Assembly: GCA_958496175.1 (NCBI GenBank)
Contig: OY292274.1
Span: 7,006,001 to 7,070,000, forward strand
Length of the DNA stretch: 64,000 bases
From: Sisyra terminalis
Lineage: Eukaryota; Arthropoda; Insecta; Neuroptera; Sisyridae
Direction: 5' to 3'
Part shown: piece after piece, positions 1 to 9,383 of the stretch
Layout of the letters: each line of letters begins with the position of its first letter
How positions within the stretch are numbered: the stretch's first letter is position 1
Position numbers and translations under genes: made by a program
Notes under the pieces: generated by a model
Told to the model about the DNA's origin: nothing
The model's input: only the letters and a program-made list of their open reading frames with translations
Database searches by the model: none

Positions 1-235
1 AACGTTTATAGTAGTAGCGATAAATAAATGTGGTTATAATTCCATTTTAGTTTTTCCCGTAGACTGTTATAAAAAATAATTTTGTTTTTAATTCGGTATT
101 GATCAAATTAAAGAACTTTTATGCAGATTAATTTTATCGTGTATGGTAATTAAAAAATATTTATTAACCGTATTGGCCGATTAGGTTTTAAATTGAACTG
201 TTGGAAAATGCTCCTATATGTCAATATATAGTACT

Positions 236-397
236 ATGTTAACTCACGTTCGGTATTCTAATTTTATTGGCGTTTTCAAATTGCCCACACTCTTGAAGTT
301 GAAAGGTGACAAGCTGCCAGTAAATGGTAAAATATTTGCTGACATTGATGATTGGAAGAGCGTCGAACAGCTATACTCGAAACACTTATACCTATAA
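236..397 (+). CDS. small ORF, 53 codons, unrecognised
   Basis: This ORF runs from ATG 236 to TAA 395-397; an in-frame ATG at 218 would add six residues. The product is balanced and mildly charged, with the C-terminal stretch ADIDDWKSVEQLYSKHLYL, and its base composition is less AT-rich than the flanks. It lies about 220 bp upstream of the first visible PAQR exon on the same strand, probably in a PAQR intron. I see no clear splice sites or a canonical AATAAA just downstream. It could be a real small protein, a terminal exon of another gene, or chance. I do not recognise the family. Confidence 0.3.
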   Translation: MLTHVRYSNFIGVFKLPTLLKLKGDKLPVNGKIFADIDDWKSVEQLYSKHLYL

Positions 398-615
398 TAC
401 ATTTCAAAGGTGGCGAGGCGATCGATTTCGAGTTTAAAAATTGTATTTATTTAGACGAACACAGTTTTCAACAGAAACAAGCATGTAACGTAAAATCGTA
501 AATAAGGACATTTCAACCACAATGTTTCCATTAAAGTTGAAAGCTCTTAGCCTTTTTTTTTCTTTTCGATTTGAAACTAGAAATATTTCACATGGCGTTT
601 ATTTATATTTTTCAG

Positions 616-831
616 GAATACCAATTGTGTATATTTTGGTGACGGTGCCATCAATTATGCCGTGGGAAACAGACACTTGGTTTCTGTCGTGGTGTCACCT
701 TTTGGGAGCCGTAGCACCATGGATTGGCAGCTTTGTTTACCACTTGTTTATGAATTTAGCATGTGGGGAGTCGGTGTATTATCGCCTGTTGCAGCTCGAC
801 ATGTTGGGAATTTGGATAAGTCAAAGTTTCG
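616..831 (+). CDS. PAQR4: PAQR4-like membrane protein, internal exon (first visible)
   Basis: PAQR proteins are seven-helix membrane proteins related to adiponectin and progestin receptors; several act as zinc-dependent ceramidase-like hydrolases. This exon follows a TTTTTCAG acceptor (AG 614-615) and ends at a GTGAGT donor (832). It is 216 nt, entered with one base of the first codon upstream and leaving one base over. It encodes IPIVYILVTVPSIMPWE, then SFVYHLFM, the SxxxH motif of helix 2 that supplies a zinc-binding histidine, then LLQLDMLGI with the conserved Asp of helix 3. By eye the order matches vertebrate PAQR4 (MPW, YHLFM, LLxLDMxG). The preceding exon with the NELGNIYTHG-type motif is not in the window. 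The in-frame ATG at 522 is in the intron and is not the likely start. Confidence 0.85.
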
Positions 832-1018
832 GTGAGTATTAATTGATTATCATTTACAGTCTACGGTAGTGGCAAGTAATAGATTTTGTGTACCTGATTA
901 ATGATTAAGAAGTAGTGAATGATTCATTAGACAGTTACTATTTTGATCAAAATTGATTTTGATTTATAAATTATCAAAGCTTCATTCTGTTTGCTTATTA
1001 TTTATTAGATAATCAAAG

Positions 1019-1054
1019 TAAGATTTTTCGCTGACTTTGAACAGTTATACTGTT
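1019..1054 (+). repeat. fragment of PLE terminal repeat
   Basis: The stretch AAGATTTTTCGCTGACTTTG followed by AACAGTTATACTG recurs at about 10350-10388, immediately outside the palindromic PLE repeat there. Here it is cut off by the foldback element starting near 1055, and PLE sequence resumes at about 2717. This suggests the foldback element inserted into, and partly replaced, a PLE terminal repeat. Confidence 0.5.
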
Positions 1055-2716
1055 TATTAGTGTGGGTCAAAAAAATCGATTATTTTTTTTTACAAGTAAC
1101 ACGGAAAAATGGGTTGCTAGACACCTTAAAAAAATTCTCACCAAGTATGAGCTTTTAATTTTAATAGGAAGATCCTCCGCATCGCAGTTTTGTATTTTTT
1201 TCTCAATCCAATAGAAAAAAATTCATACCTCATCATTTATCGATTGTACAGAAAAATGTTTTGAAAGAATTTTTTAGGAAATTTAATGCTCTACAAAAAA
1301 GGTATTCTATATTTTTTTCGTAAACGCCTACCATTTGAATGATATTAAGGTTTTAATTTTGATTATTTTAAGACAAATTTCATTTTTGTTTATGAATTTT
1401 ATAACTCGACAATAAATGACTTATACAATGCGCAATACAAATTTTTGTTGGAAATTAACTGCTCTATAAAAATGGTGTCTTATGTTTTGGCGATTAAATT
1501 AACCGTTCAAAAGATATTCATCATCAAACTTTCATGTGTACGGATTTTAAAAGTTTTTGATGAGATATTCGAAAAATTTACAAGCAAATGTACAAGCAAG
1601 TTAATCCTTTGATATCCTCGGTTACATGTGAAAAAATGACTTTACATTTATGGTACTTATGTGATGAACTTGCCATTTTATCACTATTTGATGATACCGT
1701 ACCATTAAACATAAAGAAGAATATTGTTGAAGCTGTTAAGACTCGCGAAGGTACAATTGGTATAATTGATAAAAAAAATTTGGATTCAATTCTGCAAAAA
1801 AACATCAGTGACTTTGTTTCTAAGAAGTCATTGAAACTTTTTGAGCTCTTTGATCTGCCGTATGATTTTCTTGATGAAAATATTGATTTATGGTCTACTA
1901 ATGACAGTTTTAATGAAAATAAAGAATTTTTCGCACAATTAAAAGTTGTTAATGATGTGGCAGAGCGAGGTGTCGCATTAGTAAGTGAATATAACCAACG
2001 TTTAACAAAAAACGAAGAGCAATTTCAATTTTTATTGCAAGTTGTCAAAGAGCATCGAAAAAATTATCCAACTTGCAACAAAAACTTATTTGAAAATTGA
2101 AATAAAAAACTTTTTTATAACTAATTGGACATTGTTTTTCTCTAATACTGAAATATATCATAATATATGTATAATTTTTTTTAAATGGAGACAAATATAC
2201 TTAAGCATAAAAAAAAAACTTGAAAAATATTTTGAAGTTTCTCAGTTGATAAAAACTAAAATTCGTGTATATTTTCTCAAAAATTATAAATTAAACTGAA
2301 ATTATTCGAATATCTCATCAAAAACTTTTAAAATCCGTACACATGAAAGTTTGATGATGAATATCTTTTGAACGGTTAATTTAATCGCCAAAACATAACA
2401 AACCATTTTTATAGAGCAGTTAATCTCCAACAAAAATTTCTAGTGCGCATTGTATAAGAGTCATTTATTGTCGAGTTATAAAATTCATAAACAAAAATGA
2501 AATTTGTCTTAAAATAATCAAAATTGAAACCTTAATATCTTTCAAATGGTGAGGCTTACGGAAAAGATACCTTTTTTGTAGAGCATTAAATTTCCTAAAA
2601 AATTCTTTCAAACATTTTTCTGTACAATCGATAAATGATGAGGTATGAATTTTTTTCTATTTCCTATTAAAATTAAGAGCTCATACTTGGTGAGAATTTT
2701 TTTAAGTTGTCTAGCA
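1055..2716 (+). mobile_element. foldback element A (long inverted repeats, internal ORF)
   Basis: The left arm (about 1120-1578) and right arm (about 2303-2716) are inverted copies roughly 450 and 410 bp long. For example, the sequence around 1580 reading TTTTAAAAGTTTTTGATGAG reappears reversed at 2310. The left end (TTAGTGTGGGTCAAAAAAAT) is longer than the right, which is truncated at the PLE junction. The 0.7-kb centre carries the ORF at 1588-2100. The arms share the terminal T-rich TTAGnnTGGG(T/C)CAAAAAAAT pattern with foldback element B, and elements A-C share the GAGCTnTTAAnnTTAATA block. These are non-LTR, TIR-type elements; the superfamily is not clear. Confidence 0.75.
1588..2100 (+). 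CDS. 170-codon transposon-type ORF inside foldback element A
   Basis: The ORF is open from ATG 1588 to TGA 2098-2100 and fills the centre of a foldback element. The C-terminal half reads LKVVNDVAERGVALVSEYNQ, then LTKNEEQFQFLLQVVKEHRK, NYP and a Cys. From memory this AERGV...LTxxEEQxQFLLQVVxxHR pattern recurs in uncharacterised transposon-like proteins of arthropods, which usually run to several hundred residues, so this is probably a C-terminal piece. There are no membrane segments; it is acidic and charged. It may be a remnant of the autonomous partner's protein. Function is unknown. Confidence 0.5.
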   Translation: MYKQVNPLISSVTCEKMTLHLWYLCDELAILSLFDDTVPLNIKKNIVEAVKTREGTIGIIDKKNLDSILQKNISDFVSKKSLKLFELFDLPYDFLDENIDLWSTNDSFNENKEFFAQLKVVNDVAERGVALVSEYNQRLTKNEEQFQFLLQVVKEHRKNYPTCNKNLFEN

Positions 2717-2775
2717 ACAAAAATATTCGTGACGCATTGCCCAGATACGTATTTCGATTGCCAAGCAATCTTCCT

Positions 2776-3255
2776 ATAGACAGAATCTTCAAAAGGACTC
2801 TTTGGAGGAAAAAACTATCAGAAACCACTTTACGAACGATGGAAGGACCAGAAGACCTTTGGTCTGTATTAACTTATTATCCAGGTATTTCCCAAAAAAT
2901 CGAAAGGATATGGAAACAGTTTGGAATAAAGGCTGGATATACAACTAAAAAGTTGGGTGGATTTTTCAACGGTTCTAAAGATAAAATTCCGGACATACAA
3001 AAATCAGGAATTAATGAAATCCCTTGCACGGGCTGTGATAAAAGCTACGTCGGTCAGACTAGAAGACAAATAGGGGTTAGGTATAAGGAACATCTCGCAA
3101 ACATAAAATATGCAAGAGTGGAAAAATTGGATGCACTCGAAAGCATAGAAATTGTTAAAAGAAAGGGAAAGGTAATAAACTGGGAAAATGGGAAAATGGG
3201 CCAATTCAAAATTCGGCACTTTTCTGGTTGCTTACGAAGGATTTGGCGAAAGTAA
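2776..3255 (+). pseudogene. PLE C-terminal GIY-YIG endonuclease fragment
   Basis: The open frame gives a linker (YPGISQKIERIWKQFGIKAG), then the endonuclease start GINEIPCTGCDKSYVGQTRR followed by IGVRYKEHLANIKYA. The paired Cys (CTGC), YVGQT and the R...R..EH spacing are the GIY-YIG signatures of Penelope-type elements; the GIY motif itself reads GIN. After about 3120 the frame passes through a lysine-rich stretch to TAA 3253-3255 and lacks the rest of the domain. The upstream reverse transcriptase is absent. It is a truncated retroelement remnant, not a host gene. Confidence 0.75.
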
Positions 3256-3380
3256 GGAAATTTGAGACCCCCCCCCCTCCATAACCACATCGCAAAAAGA
3301 GAAAGGCACGACTGATAGAGGTCAATCCGTGATAATTTTGTGAATCATCACAAAGCAGTTACGGAGTGATCCAAACTGCT

Positions 3381-3431
3381 TGATGAACACTGAGGAAGAT
3401 TGCTTGGCAATCGAAATACGTATCTGGGCAA
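3381..3431 (+). ncRNA. hammerhead-ribozyme-like motif in PLE repeat
   Basis: The motif is CTGAGGA at 3390-3396, a perfect 6-bp stem (GATTGC, loop TTG, GCAATC), then GAAA at 3413-3416, then the self-complementary ATACGTAT and C at about 3424. That matches CUGANGA / stem II / GAAA / stem III / UH, with one unpaired A before stem II. Stem I is weak here because the 5' arm has changed; the copy at 10513-10562 pairs better. Hammerheads with very short stem III are known in PLE terminal repeats. Confidence 0.45.
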
Positions 3432-3499
3432 TACGTCACGAATATTTTTGTTTGAACTTCTGTTCAAATTTATGTTTATAGTCTGATTTTTATATATTA

Positions 3500-4028
3500 C
3501 ACCTATCCCCCGATTTACACGATACTCGTTTTACACGATTTCGCTTTTACACGGTTCTTAAACTAATGAAATTCGGAAAATTTCTAAAAATGTATTTTTG
3601 GTTATTTTTGGGTATTTTTGGTTCAACATATGTTGAAATTATTTTTAAGTTTCTTTCATTTGGCAACCCTGATTGCAATTACAAGGGATTCCCCTTTCTG
3701 ATAGTTCCTCAAAGTGATAGCGAATAAATTTCGAACATACCTGAATTTGTTAAGTTTCAGCATGGACTTTTTGAAAAAAATTTTGTTTCTATTTTTGTTT
3801 TCATTTTTAGAATAAGTTCACTGCAACATCACACCATTTTTTGGACAAATTATACCTATTATACCTAGTTTAAAGTTTCTGGATATGTTTTACTCTTGTT
3901 CCATTTGAATAAATGACTTAATTGCGCAGTTTTTTTAGTTTTACACGGTTTTATATAGGAAAAACAAAGATTTCATTTTACACGGATTTGTCTGGAATCT
4001 ATCTTCAGTGTAAATCGAGGGATAGGTG
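3500..4028 (+). mobile_element. 529-bp MITE with TA target duplication
   Basis: The ends are CACCTATCCCCCGATTTACA and its near-perfect inverted copy (CACCTATCCCTCGATTTACA read from the right), flanked by TA at 3498-3499 and 4029-4030. It interrupts the PLE terminal repeat seen intact at about 10930-10960. The interior repeats the theme TTTTACACGG and has no ORF. TIR and TA point to the Tc1/mariner/pogo group, non-autonomous. Confidence 0.85.
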
Positions 4029-4104
4029 TATTATATTATTTTATACTACATAAATTGGACCGCAATATATTCTATATATTGTATACACAATTTATTAGAC
4101 AGTC

Positions 4105-4175
4105 CACTGGTGGTTAAGTGATCATGGTTAATCCGATACTGGTAAATATTGGGATCGAATCTCCTGAAAAAATGA
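4105..4175 (+). repeat. tRNA-derived SINE head
   Basis: GGTGGTTAAGTGATCATGG resembles a pol III A box, and GGGATCGAATC (4151-4161) resembles a B box, with ACTGGTAAAT between them. The same arrangement (GAGTGGTCATGG, ACTGGTAAATGTTAG, GGTTCGATCC) is found reversed at 48791-48850. It is a SINE relic, not a functional tRNA gene. Confidence 0.4.
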
Positions 4176-4689
4176 GCCTAAAATTTTTTTAAAAAAAGTC
4201 TTTTTCCATGAATTTTATTTCCATTATATTCAATTTGAATTTTTATTTTTACGAGTAAATTGTACACACTCGATAATTAAGCTGATATTTTCTTTATAAA
4301 AAGGTTTTTTTGTTGAAAAAACTTTAGTTTATCAATTGATGTCATCGTTATCAGTGAAGATAATTAGCAAATAGACCTTAATGTCAATAATTTTGTTCTA
4401 TATTCGCAACTATGTACATTTCCGCTAAGCCATAGAAATAAAATACTTCAAATTTTTGGAAAATAAGGGCTAATTACTTAGACCAAAAGTAAAACTATGT
4501 TTTTCGTATAATCTTCGAATCGACGCTTTGTTTAACAATGTCGGTATCTATTTAATACTAGGTATGTTATTATGAAATCGAATAAAATAAAGGGTCTACC
4601 ATATTTGACATTTTCAATTCACGAAAGTGTAAATTTCCGACAACTTCATCATTGTTAATAGCATTGAACATGTCGAGAAAAATTACGAT

Positions 4690-4893
4690 TCTCGAGTAGC
4701 ATTGATTTTCAATTTCCAGTTAAACAAAAAAACGGCTACGGAATCGTATCAAATACTTTTCGAAGCATACATTAGACATGCTCTTTGGAAATTTCAGGAT
4801 TTAAGGGGTTTTAGAAAACTGAAAATGACGAAATCGACGTGGGGAAGAAAAACCGAAGAAGACAACGAAAAAAGTGTGAAGTCAACGAATTAA
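4690..4893 (+). pseudogene. mariner-like transposase N-terminal fragment
   Basis: The frame reads FNFQLNKKTATESYQILFEA, matching the start of mariner transposases (F..KL.KTATE...L..AYG). The following SRT..W...FK part is recognisable only loosely (LWKFQDLRGFRKLKM). The stop is at 4891-4893, and no DDE/D catalytic region follows. Dead fragment. Confidence 0.45.
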
Positions 4894-5640
4894 TGTCATG
4901 TAAGAGTTGTTGAATTATAATGGCAGTAAAACACAACGACAACATGCGATAATAGATTTGAACTAAACTTTAACGTGAAAAAAGACCAAAATATCTAAAT
5001 AGGCGATACAAAATGATCTTACTGCATGGTGATTCCCCTGGTTATAAAAGTTCTGCTACTTAAACCATAGTTAAGCGTATAAAAGAATATATTGATTTTT
5101 ATGTATATTTAATACTCATGGAACAGCTTACATATGATTTGTACAATAGAGTAGTTGATCTGAAGATAAGGTAATCCCAATCCTAGGCAGATTCATTTGT
5201 CATCAAATTTGAATAGAATCATAACTTGTTGATTCTATCAATCAATATCTCATATCGTTTTACAAAGTTATTTTAAGAATAACTGAAGACATAAGCTTTA
5301 CAAGTTGTTCTCTAATTTGTGGTTTCAAATTACACGGGATAAAATATAAAAAATTGAAATAGGATACAGTTTTCAAACATAACTTGTTTTCATCTTTTTG
5401 TTATTGTTAACTAAAAATTTCAGTTTGTTTTTATTATGTCTTTTAAAAATGTTGTTATACTTATATGGATTGTTAACACAAAAAATTAACAAAAGATAAA
5501 TTGGAAGAAATTAATCAAATATTTATAAAATTAAATTAACATAAAAATTGGTAGTATGGTAGTAAGCCATGTTTAAAGTTATACACATAAATTGGGTATT
5601 ATTGATGTCCATAAAGTTAGCACTACTTAATGAATATTAA
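4894..5640. other. AT-rich intronic sequence, nothing recognised
   Basis: I see no ORF with family character, no terminal repeats and no RNA-like structure here. Confidence 0.5.
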
Positions 5641-5669
5641 TATATATCTTATGACTCAATTTCTTCTTT

Positions 5670-5714
5670 ATTACGACACGTTTCAACAGTTTTTGGCTGT
5701 CATCATCAGGTAAT
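5670..5714 (-). ncRNA. hammerhead ribozyme motif at PLE 3' end
   Basis: On the - strand: stem I ATTAC (5714-5710), CTGATGA (5709-5703), stem II GACAG / loop / CTGTT (preceded by one unpaired T), GAAA, a 2-bp stem III (AC, loop GT, GT), then C17 and stem I GTAAT (5674-5670). The flanking 5-bp stem I is perfect. The predicted cleavage is between 5675 and 5674. The very short stem III is typical of hammerheads in PLE repeats, which are thought to act as dimers. Its position just downstream of the endonuclease ORF is where PLEs carry them. Confidence 0.6.
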
Positions 5715-5716
5715 GA

Positions 5717-6109
5717 TTATTTTGTCAGTTGTAAAGAAATTTCATAAAGGTTGTTTGTTTTATATAATTTCTCGTTAAGGATGTTATTTGGATAAAATTT
5801 GTGTGCTTTGTATATTTCATATTCTTCTAGAGTGTTCATATGTGATCCTTTCTTGCATATATGTAGTGGCTTGAAATTTGTTTCGAAATTTAAGCATTGA
5901 TGATTTTCATCATAAAGATGTTTTGTAAAATTTGAAGTTGTTGTTAAAGTAGGTTTCTTGGTTGTATGTTCCTTATATCTTATTCCGAAAGATCTATCAG
6001 TTTGGCCAATGCAGAATTTTTCACAGGAACCACATTTAATTTTATATATTCCGGTTTTACTTTCCGTTGTAATTTGGTATTTCTCCAATAGTTTAAGAAT
6101 TTTCATCAT
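5717..6109 (-). CDS. PLE GIY-YIG endonuclease domain ORF
   Basis: This is a 130-codon open frame. After ILKLLEKYQI it has GIYKIKCGSCEKFCIGQTDR (GIY, the paired Cys, and IGQT in place of YIG), SFGIRYKEH, a spacer, then FTKHLYDENHQ, the conserved H-x6-H-like part. It ends in LEEYEIYKAHK and an NEKL tail near the stop. This is the usual layout of the Penelope-type endonuclease, which nicks DNA to prime reverse transcription. The ATG is internal to the original polyprotein. The same tail recurs at 26830-26880 and 42200-42380. Confidence 0.8.
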   Translation of the reverse strand: MMKILKLLEKYQITTESKTGIYKIKCGSCEKFCIGQTDRSFGIRYKEHTTKKPTLTTTSNFTKHLYDENHQCLNFETNFKPLHICKKGSHMNTLEEYEIYKAHKFYPNNILNEKLYKTNNLYEISLQLTK

Positions 6110-6624
6110 GTTGTTTGTTGAAAATGCGGTATTGATGTTATTTTTCGTTAGGAAGTTGGTGTTTGTAAAACTAGATATATTATTGAAGTTTTATTTTATA
6201 TATTTTTTGTTTTCTTTTGATGGAGTTGGAAGAATAGATTTTTTAGTAAATTTCGATATTATTATGTCTACGATTGAGCTATTATATGCATTAGTAATGG
6301 CTATATGTTAAATTATCTTAATTTCTTCTTCACGAGCTTTAGTGCTAAGAGGGAACTGGATCCCTTGCTTGTCATTTTTGGTTTCTTGGGTAAAATGATG
6401 TTTTATGGATGGTTGTGTTCGTTGTTGTTGGTTTTCTGTATATATTGTATGACAACTTTCCATTTTCATTAATGATCATTGTGTCTAAAAACTTGACTGT
6501 TCCATTTAGTTCGTGTTCTGAAGTGAATTTTATTTTCTGGTTAATTTTGTTCAGATCGGGTTCTTATTGTCAATCTGTCGGTTAGTTCCATTAAATAATA
6601 TGAATGTATCGTCTACATATCTTC

Positions 6625-7226
6625 TTGGTTGTGGATAGCTTTGTTTATCTGGGATCGATGATACATAAATCAGGATCATCATAACTGTCCAAAATATAGA
6701 AGGACCGCAACATATTAAAAGCTACTAAAATCAGATTGGTTGGTACACTTATTTTCCTATTTTCTCCTACGCTTCGGAAACGTGGACTATCCGTGCACCT
6801 GATCGGCGACGAGCTGATGCCTCCGAAATTTGGGTCTGGAGGAGAATGCTACGGATCCCATGGACAGCTAAAAGAACTAATGTCTCTGTCTTGAACGAAG
6901 TTAAGCCAGTCCAAAGACTCTCTTCACTGACGTATGGACGAATCCTCAGGTTTTTCGGACATATCGCGCGCCACGAGACCATGGAAAAGCTAATGGTACA
7001 AGGACGATCTGAAGGGAAAAGAAAACGAGGGCGATCGCCAACTCGTTGGACGGAAGTGGTTGAAAAGCTCGTTGATTCGAGTTTCGCGTCCGCAACGCGA
7101 CAGGCAAAAGAGCGTAATCGCTGGAGTAGAACCATCCAACAGGTTCTGAGAAACCTGGAACTCCCCACGTGACAACCATTTTTTAATCGCCATAATCAGT
7201 GGCAGTGGGGTTGGATTAAGAAGATG
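6625..7226 (+). mobile_element. 5'-truncated LINE tail with 14-bp target duplication
   Basis: Perfect copies of GTCTACATATCTTC at 6611-6624 and 7227-7240 flank this insert, which splits the PLE reverse transcriptase exactly in its YVD motif. The body is GC-richer than its surroundings and codes, on +, for the end of a LINE reverse-transcriptase ORF. 5' truncation and target-site duplication are the hallmarks of LINE integration. The first 60-80 bp and the last 55 bp are noncoding. Confidence 0.82.
6705..7172 (+). pseudogene. C-terminal end of LINE ORF2
   Basis: It begins as KATKIRLVGTLIF, shifts frame once near 6755, then runs PIFSYASETWTIRAPDRRRA, EIWVWRRMLRIPWTAKRTN, RILRFFGHIARHETMEKLMV, GRSEGKRKRGRSPTRWTEVV and ends at 7170-7172. 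This is the thumb and C-terminal domain shared by RTE-like LINEs. A more decayed relative is at 9780-10030. The preceding endonuclease and catalytic region were never copied. Confidence 0.75.
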
Positions 7227-7599
7227 GTCTACATATCTTCCATAATATACTATTTTATTTTTGTAGTTATTGTTCATAATATATTTATTTTCAAAATGAT
7301 TTATGTAAACGTTGGCTAATAGTCCTGATAAAGGGGAATCCATGGCCAAGCCTTCATTTTTGGTGATAAAATTTTTGATTGAAAGTGAAATTGTTTAGTT
7401 GTAAGATGGTGATTAATAAGTTAATTATGTCGTTGATTACCATATAATCATATATTTTTGATATCATTAGATTATATTCCACAATTTTGGTTGTTTCTTC
7501 AACAGGGACATATTATGCCATTTTGATGTTCTGTGATAGTCTTAGGTTTTAAGTATGTGTTAGATTTTAATATATGTTTCCTAATAAATGATTTTCTTT

Positions 7600-7990
7600 C
7601 AATATGATGCACTACACTGGTGGAATGTAGAAAAAATAACTACGAAATTGTTTGGGGTATTTTGGCGTTCAAGAGTTCTGGGGAAAAAAAATTCGCTCGC
7701 ATATGTTTCAGGAAAACCCTATAACTTGGCTATTAGAGCTTTTCAATAAAGATTAAAGTTTCGATTTTTTTGCATCATTAATTGGTGTGTTTTTATCGAT
7801 CGAGATTTTCGAGAGAAAAAATTTTATCGACCGTATATTTTCCCCCAAAAATCCATCGAAGAGTAAAGCTCGATTAGGACCATTTTCCATATTGAAATTT
7901 CGATAAAAAAATTGTGTCATGTTTTGTATGTTAATTGGTTAGCTATCACATGTTAAAGTTACAGAATGATTGAATTGGTGAACCATCGTT
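7600..7990. other. unassigned repeat-like sequence
   Basis: The stretch holds GATC- and TCGA-containing segments (for example near 7795-7880) and TTTTCCCCCAAAAA, but no ORF or terminal repeat that I can pair. It lies between PLE copy B and a Helitron-related element. Confidence 0.3.
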
Positions 7991-7991
7991 T

Positions 7992-9129
7992 GGCTATCTT
8001 GTCGTGCGTCCGTGCAGAATGGGCTATGCGCATGCGCTCTGTTATCCCTACTTACGCATTCAAAACGTTGGTAAGGGTATTTACTCACTAATGTATTTAT
8101 TTGTGGATACGTATTTCGGATTTTCAGGGTTCCAATATGTGAAAGCCAAAAAACTTAATGCTCATTTATAAACTTAACTTAACCTTTTCAGATATATCTA
8201 CTTATCAGAGTTTAAATTTTTAAGCAGACCCTAAGTTTTTGTTTCTAATAATAAATCAACTTTGTTTTATATTAAGCAGTAATAACGTTTCGCTTTTAAC
8301 GGACTTTGATTGATTATTAAATTTGAAAATTCGATTGTTTATTAAACGTTATTCCTTACAAACTTTGCTACCGTTTTTCACTCTTTTAGGGAGAAATTTT
8401 AAAAAACCCTTTCTTATTATTTATCTGCATCGTATAAGAAAAACACTTTCCAAATTTCATCGACACAAATGTGCACTTATATTTGAAAATACAATGTAAA
8501 ACGAAAAATAAATAATAACCTTCTTTATGTTAGTTAACATGATTAAAAAGCTATTCGATTTCGCACATTTGGACGATGTACATACAAAATTGTTGGAAAT
8601 AGGTGGAAAGCGTGGAAGTTAATTCAAATATTTTATTTATTTTCAACAACAATAATTGGTTTTCAAATTGTTTTAAATACCGAAAAAAAGTTAGTATCGA
8701 AGATTTTATATTTGAATTGACAGTGAAATATATGGCAAAAAATTGCTACCTTAATGCTTTTCAGCCGAATATATAATTACTCCAGAACACAACCACTGGT
8801 TCATAAAATAAAATAGATTTTAAAAAGTTTGATTGTTGAAAAACGAACAAAAATTTAAAATCGCCTATTTGGTATAAGTACTACATAAGTATTAAACTTT
8901 CATACTAATATAGTGAAATGACGTTATTTAAAATGTTATTTAATGAAATAAAAAAAAAAAACACTTATATTTTATTTCTTAATATAATTTTAAATAAACT
9001 TTTTTTATATTAACAATACTTTGATTATTAAATTTAAAATTTCGATTGTTGATTAACTCTACATTATCTCATATTAAACATTTTATTGAGATAAAACCTT
9101 TAGATGCGAATGCAACGGGTAATTACTAG
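7992..9129 (+). mobile_element. Helitron-related element with 3' hairpin and CTAG end
   Basis: It starts near GGCTATCTTGTCGTGCGTCC and ends in GATGCGAATGCAAC (a slightly mutated hairpin), then about 10 nt and CTAG before T. A closely similar copy is at 30369-31515. The interior (Helitron blocks such as TTTCATCGACACAAATGTGC) is shared with the four Helitrons at 12.4, 27.9, 33.8 and 60.0 kb. It has no Rep/helicase ORF, so it is non-autonomous. The 5' limit is uncertain by a few bases. Confidence 0.58.
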
Positions 9130-9210
9130 TATTAAATAAATTATAGAGTTGATTCAAATACCTAAACAATATATAAAAATAATTACGGATAGCTTTATTT
9201 TATTGAACAT

Positions 9211-9383
9211 TTAATTATCGTCACTGTTTTCTTCAACATTAGAAATTATATCAATCGCATCAAACATGGACGTCAATATTTCAGCGGTTTTTATCATTTT
9301 TGATTTATAACGAGCATGTGATAAGTAGTAATTAACAGTCGATATAAAAGCGCAACATAGTCTACTGTTCTGCTCCCATTTAC
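9211..9383 (-). pseudogene. unrecognised coding remnant with frameshift
   Basis: The - strand frame ends ...KSKMIKTAEILTSMFDAIDI, ISNVEENSDDN, stop at 9213-9211, and is followed 6 bp later by AATAAAATAAA. Upstream, near 9350, the better reading moves to another frame (RRYVSDWVNGSRTVDY). Together they look like the end of a protein interrupted by a one- or two-base change. I cannot name the family; a transposon gene is as likely as a host one. Confidence 0.28.

Larger units (their letters stand above)
2717..4083 (+). mobile_element. Penelope-like element copy A (inverted terminal repeats, GIY-YIG fragment)
   Basis: A GIY-YIG coding piece is flanked by inverted copies of one terminal sequence: left 2717-2772 and right about 3335-3500, continuing at 4030-4083. 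The right arm is split by a MITE (3500-4028). The same repeats form the palindrome at 10385-11025. PLEs encode a reverse transcriptase and a GIY-YIG endonuclease and carry terminal repeats in direct or inverted order. The reverse transcriptase part is missing, so this copy is dead. Confidence 0.75.
5640..7600 (-). mobile_element. Penelope-like element copy B, split by a LINE insertion
   Basis: Reading the - strand from about 7600 down gives reverse-transcriptase pieces (the NNFTFNQKFYHQ region; MDSPLSGLLANVYINHFENK; YYGRYVD near 7230). After a 0.6-kb insertion come RRYVDDTFILFNGTNRQIDN near 6620, then linker and GIY-YIG endonuclease (6109-5717), then a hammerhead-like fold at 5714-5670. YVDD is the reverse-transcriptase catalytic motif. 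Several frameshifts and stops in the reverse transcriptase make the copy inactive, but the endonuclease frame is open. It ends in PLE-type 3' sequence. Confidence 0.85.

Noticed and set aside
522..615. In-frame ATG and 31 codons upstream of the PAQR exon
   Set aside because: The segment ends in a polypyrimidine tract and TTTTTCAG, and PAQR relatives have conserved sequence here that it lacks; it is intron.
5958..6311. 117-codon + strand frame
   Set aside because: Antisense shadow of the PLE; the same antisense pattern recurs at 26542-26793 for the decayed copy.
6767..7349. Overlapping - strand frames across the LINE insertion
   Set aside because: They join PLE reverse transcriptase to antisense LINE sequence and do not represent one protein.
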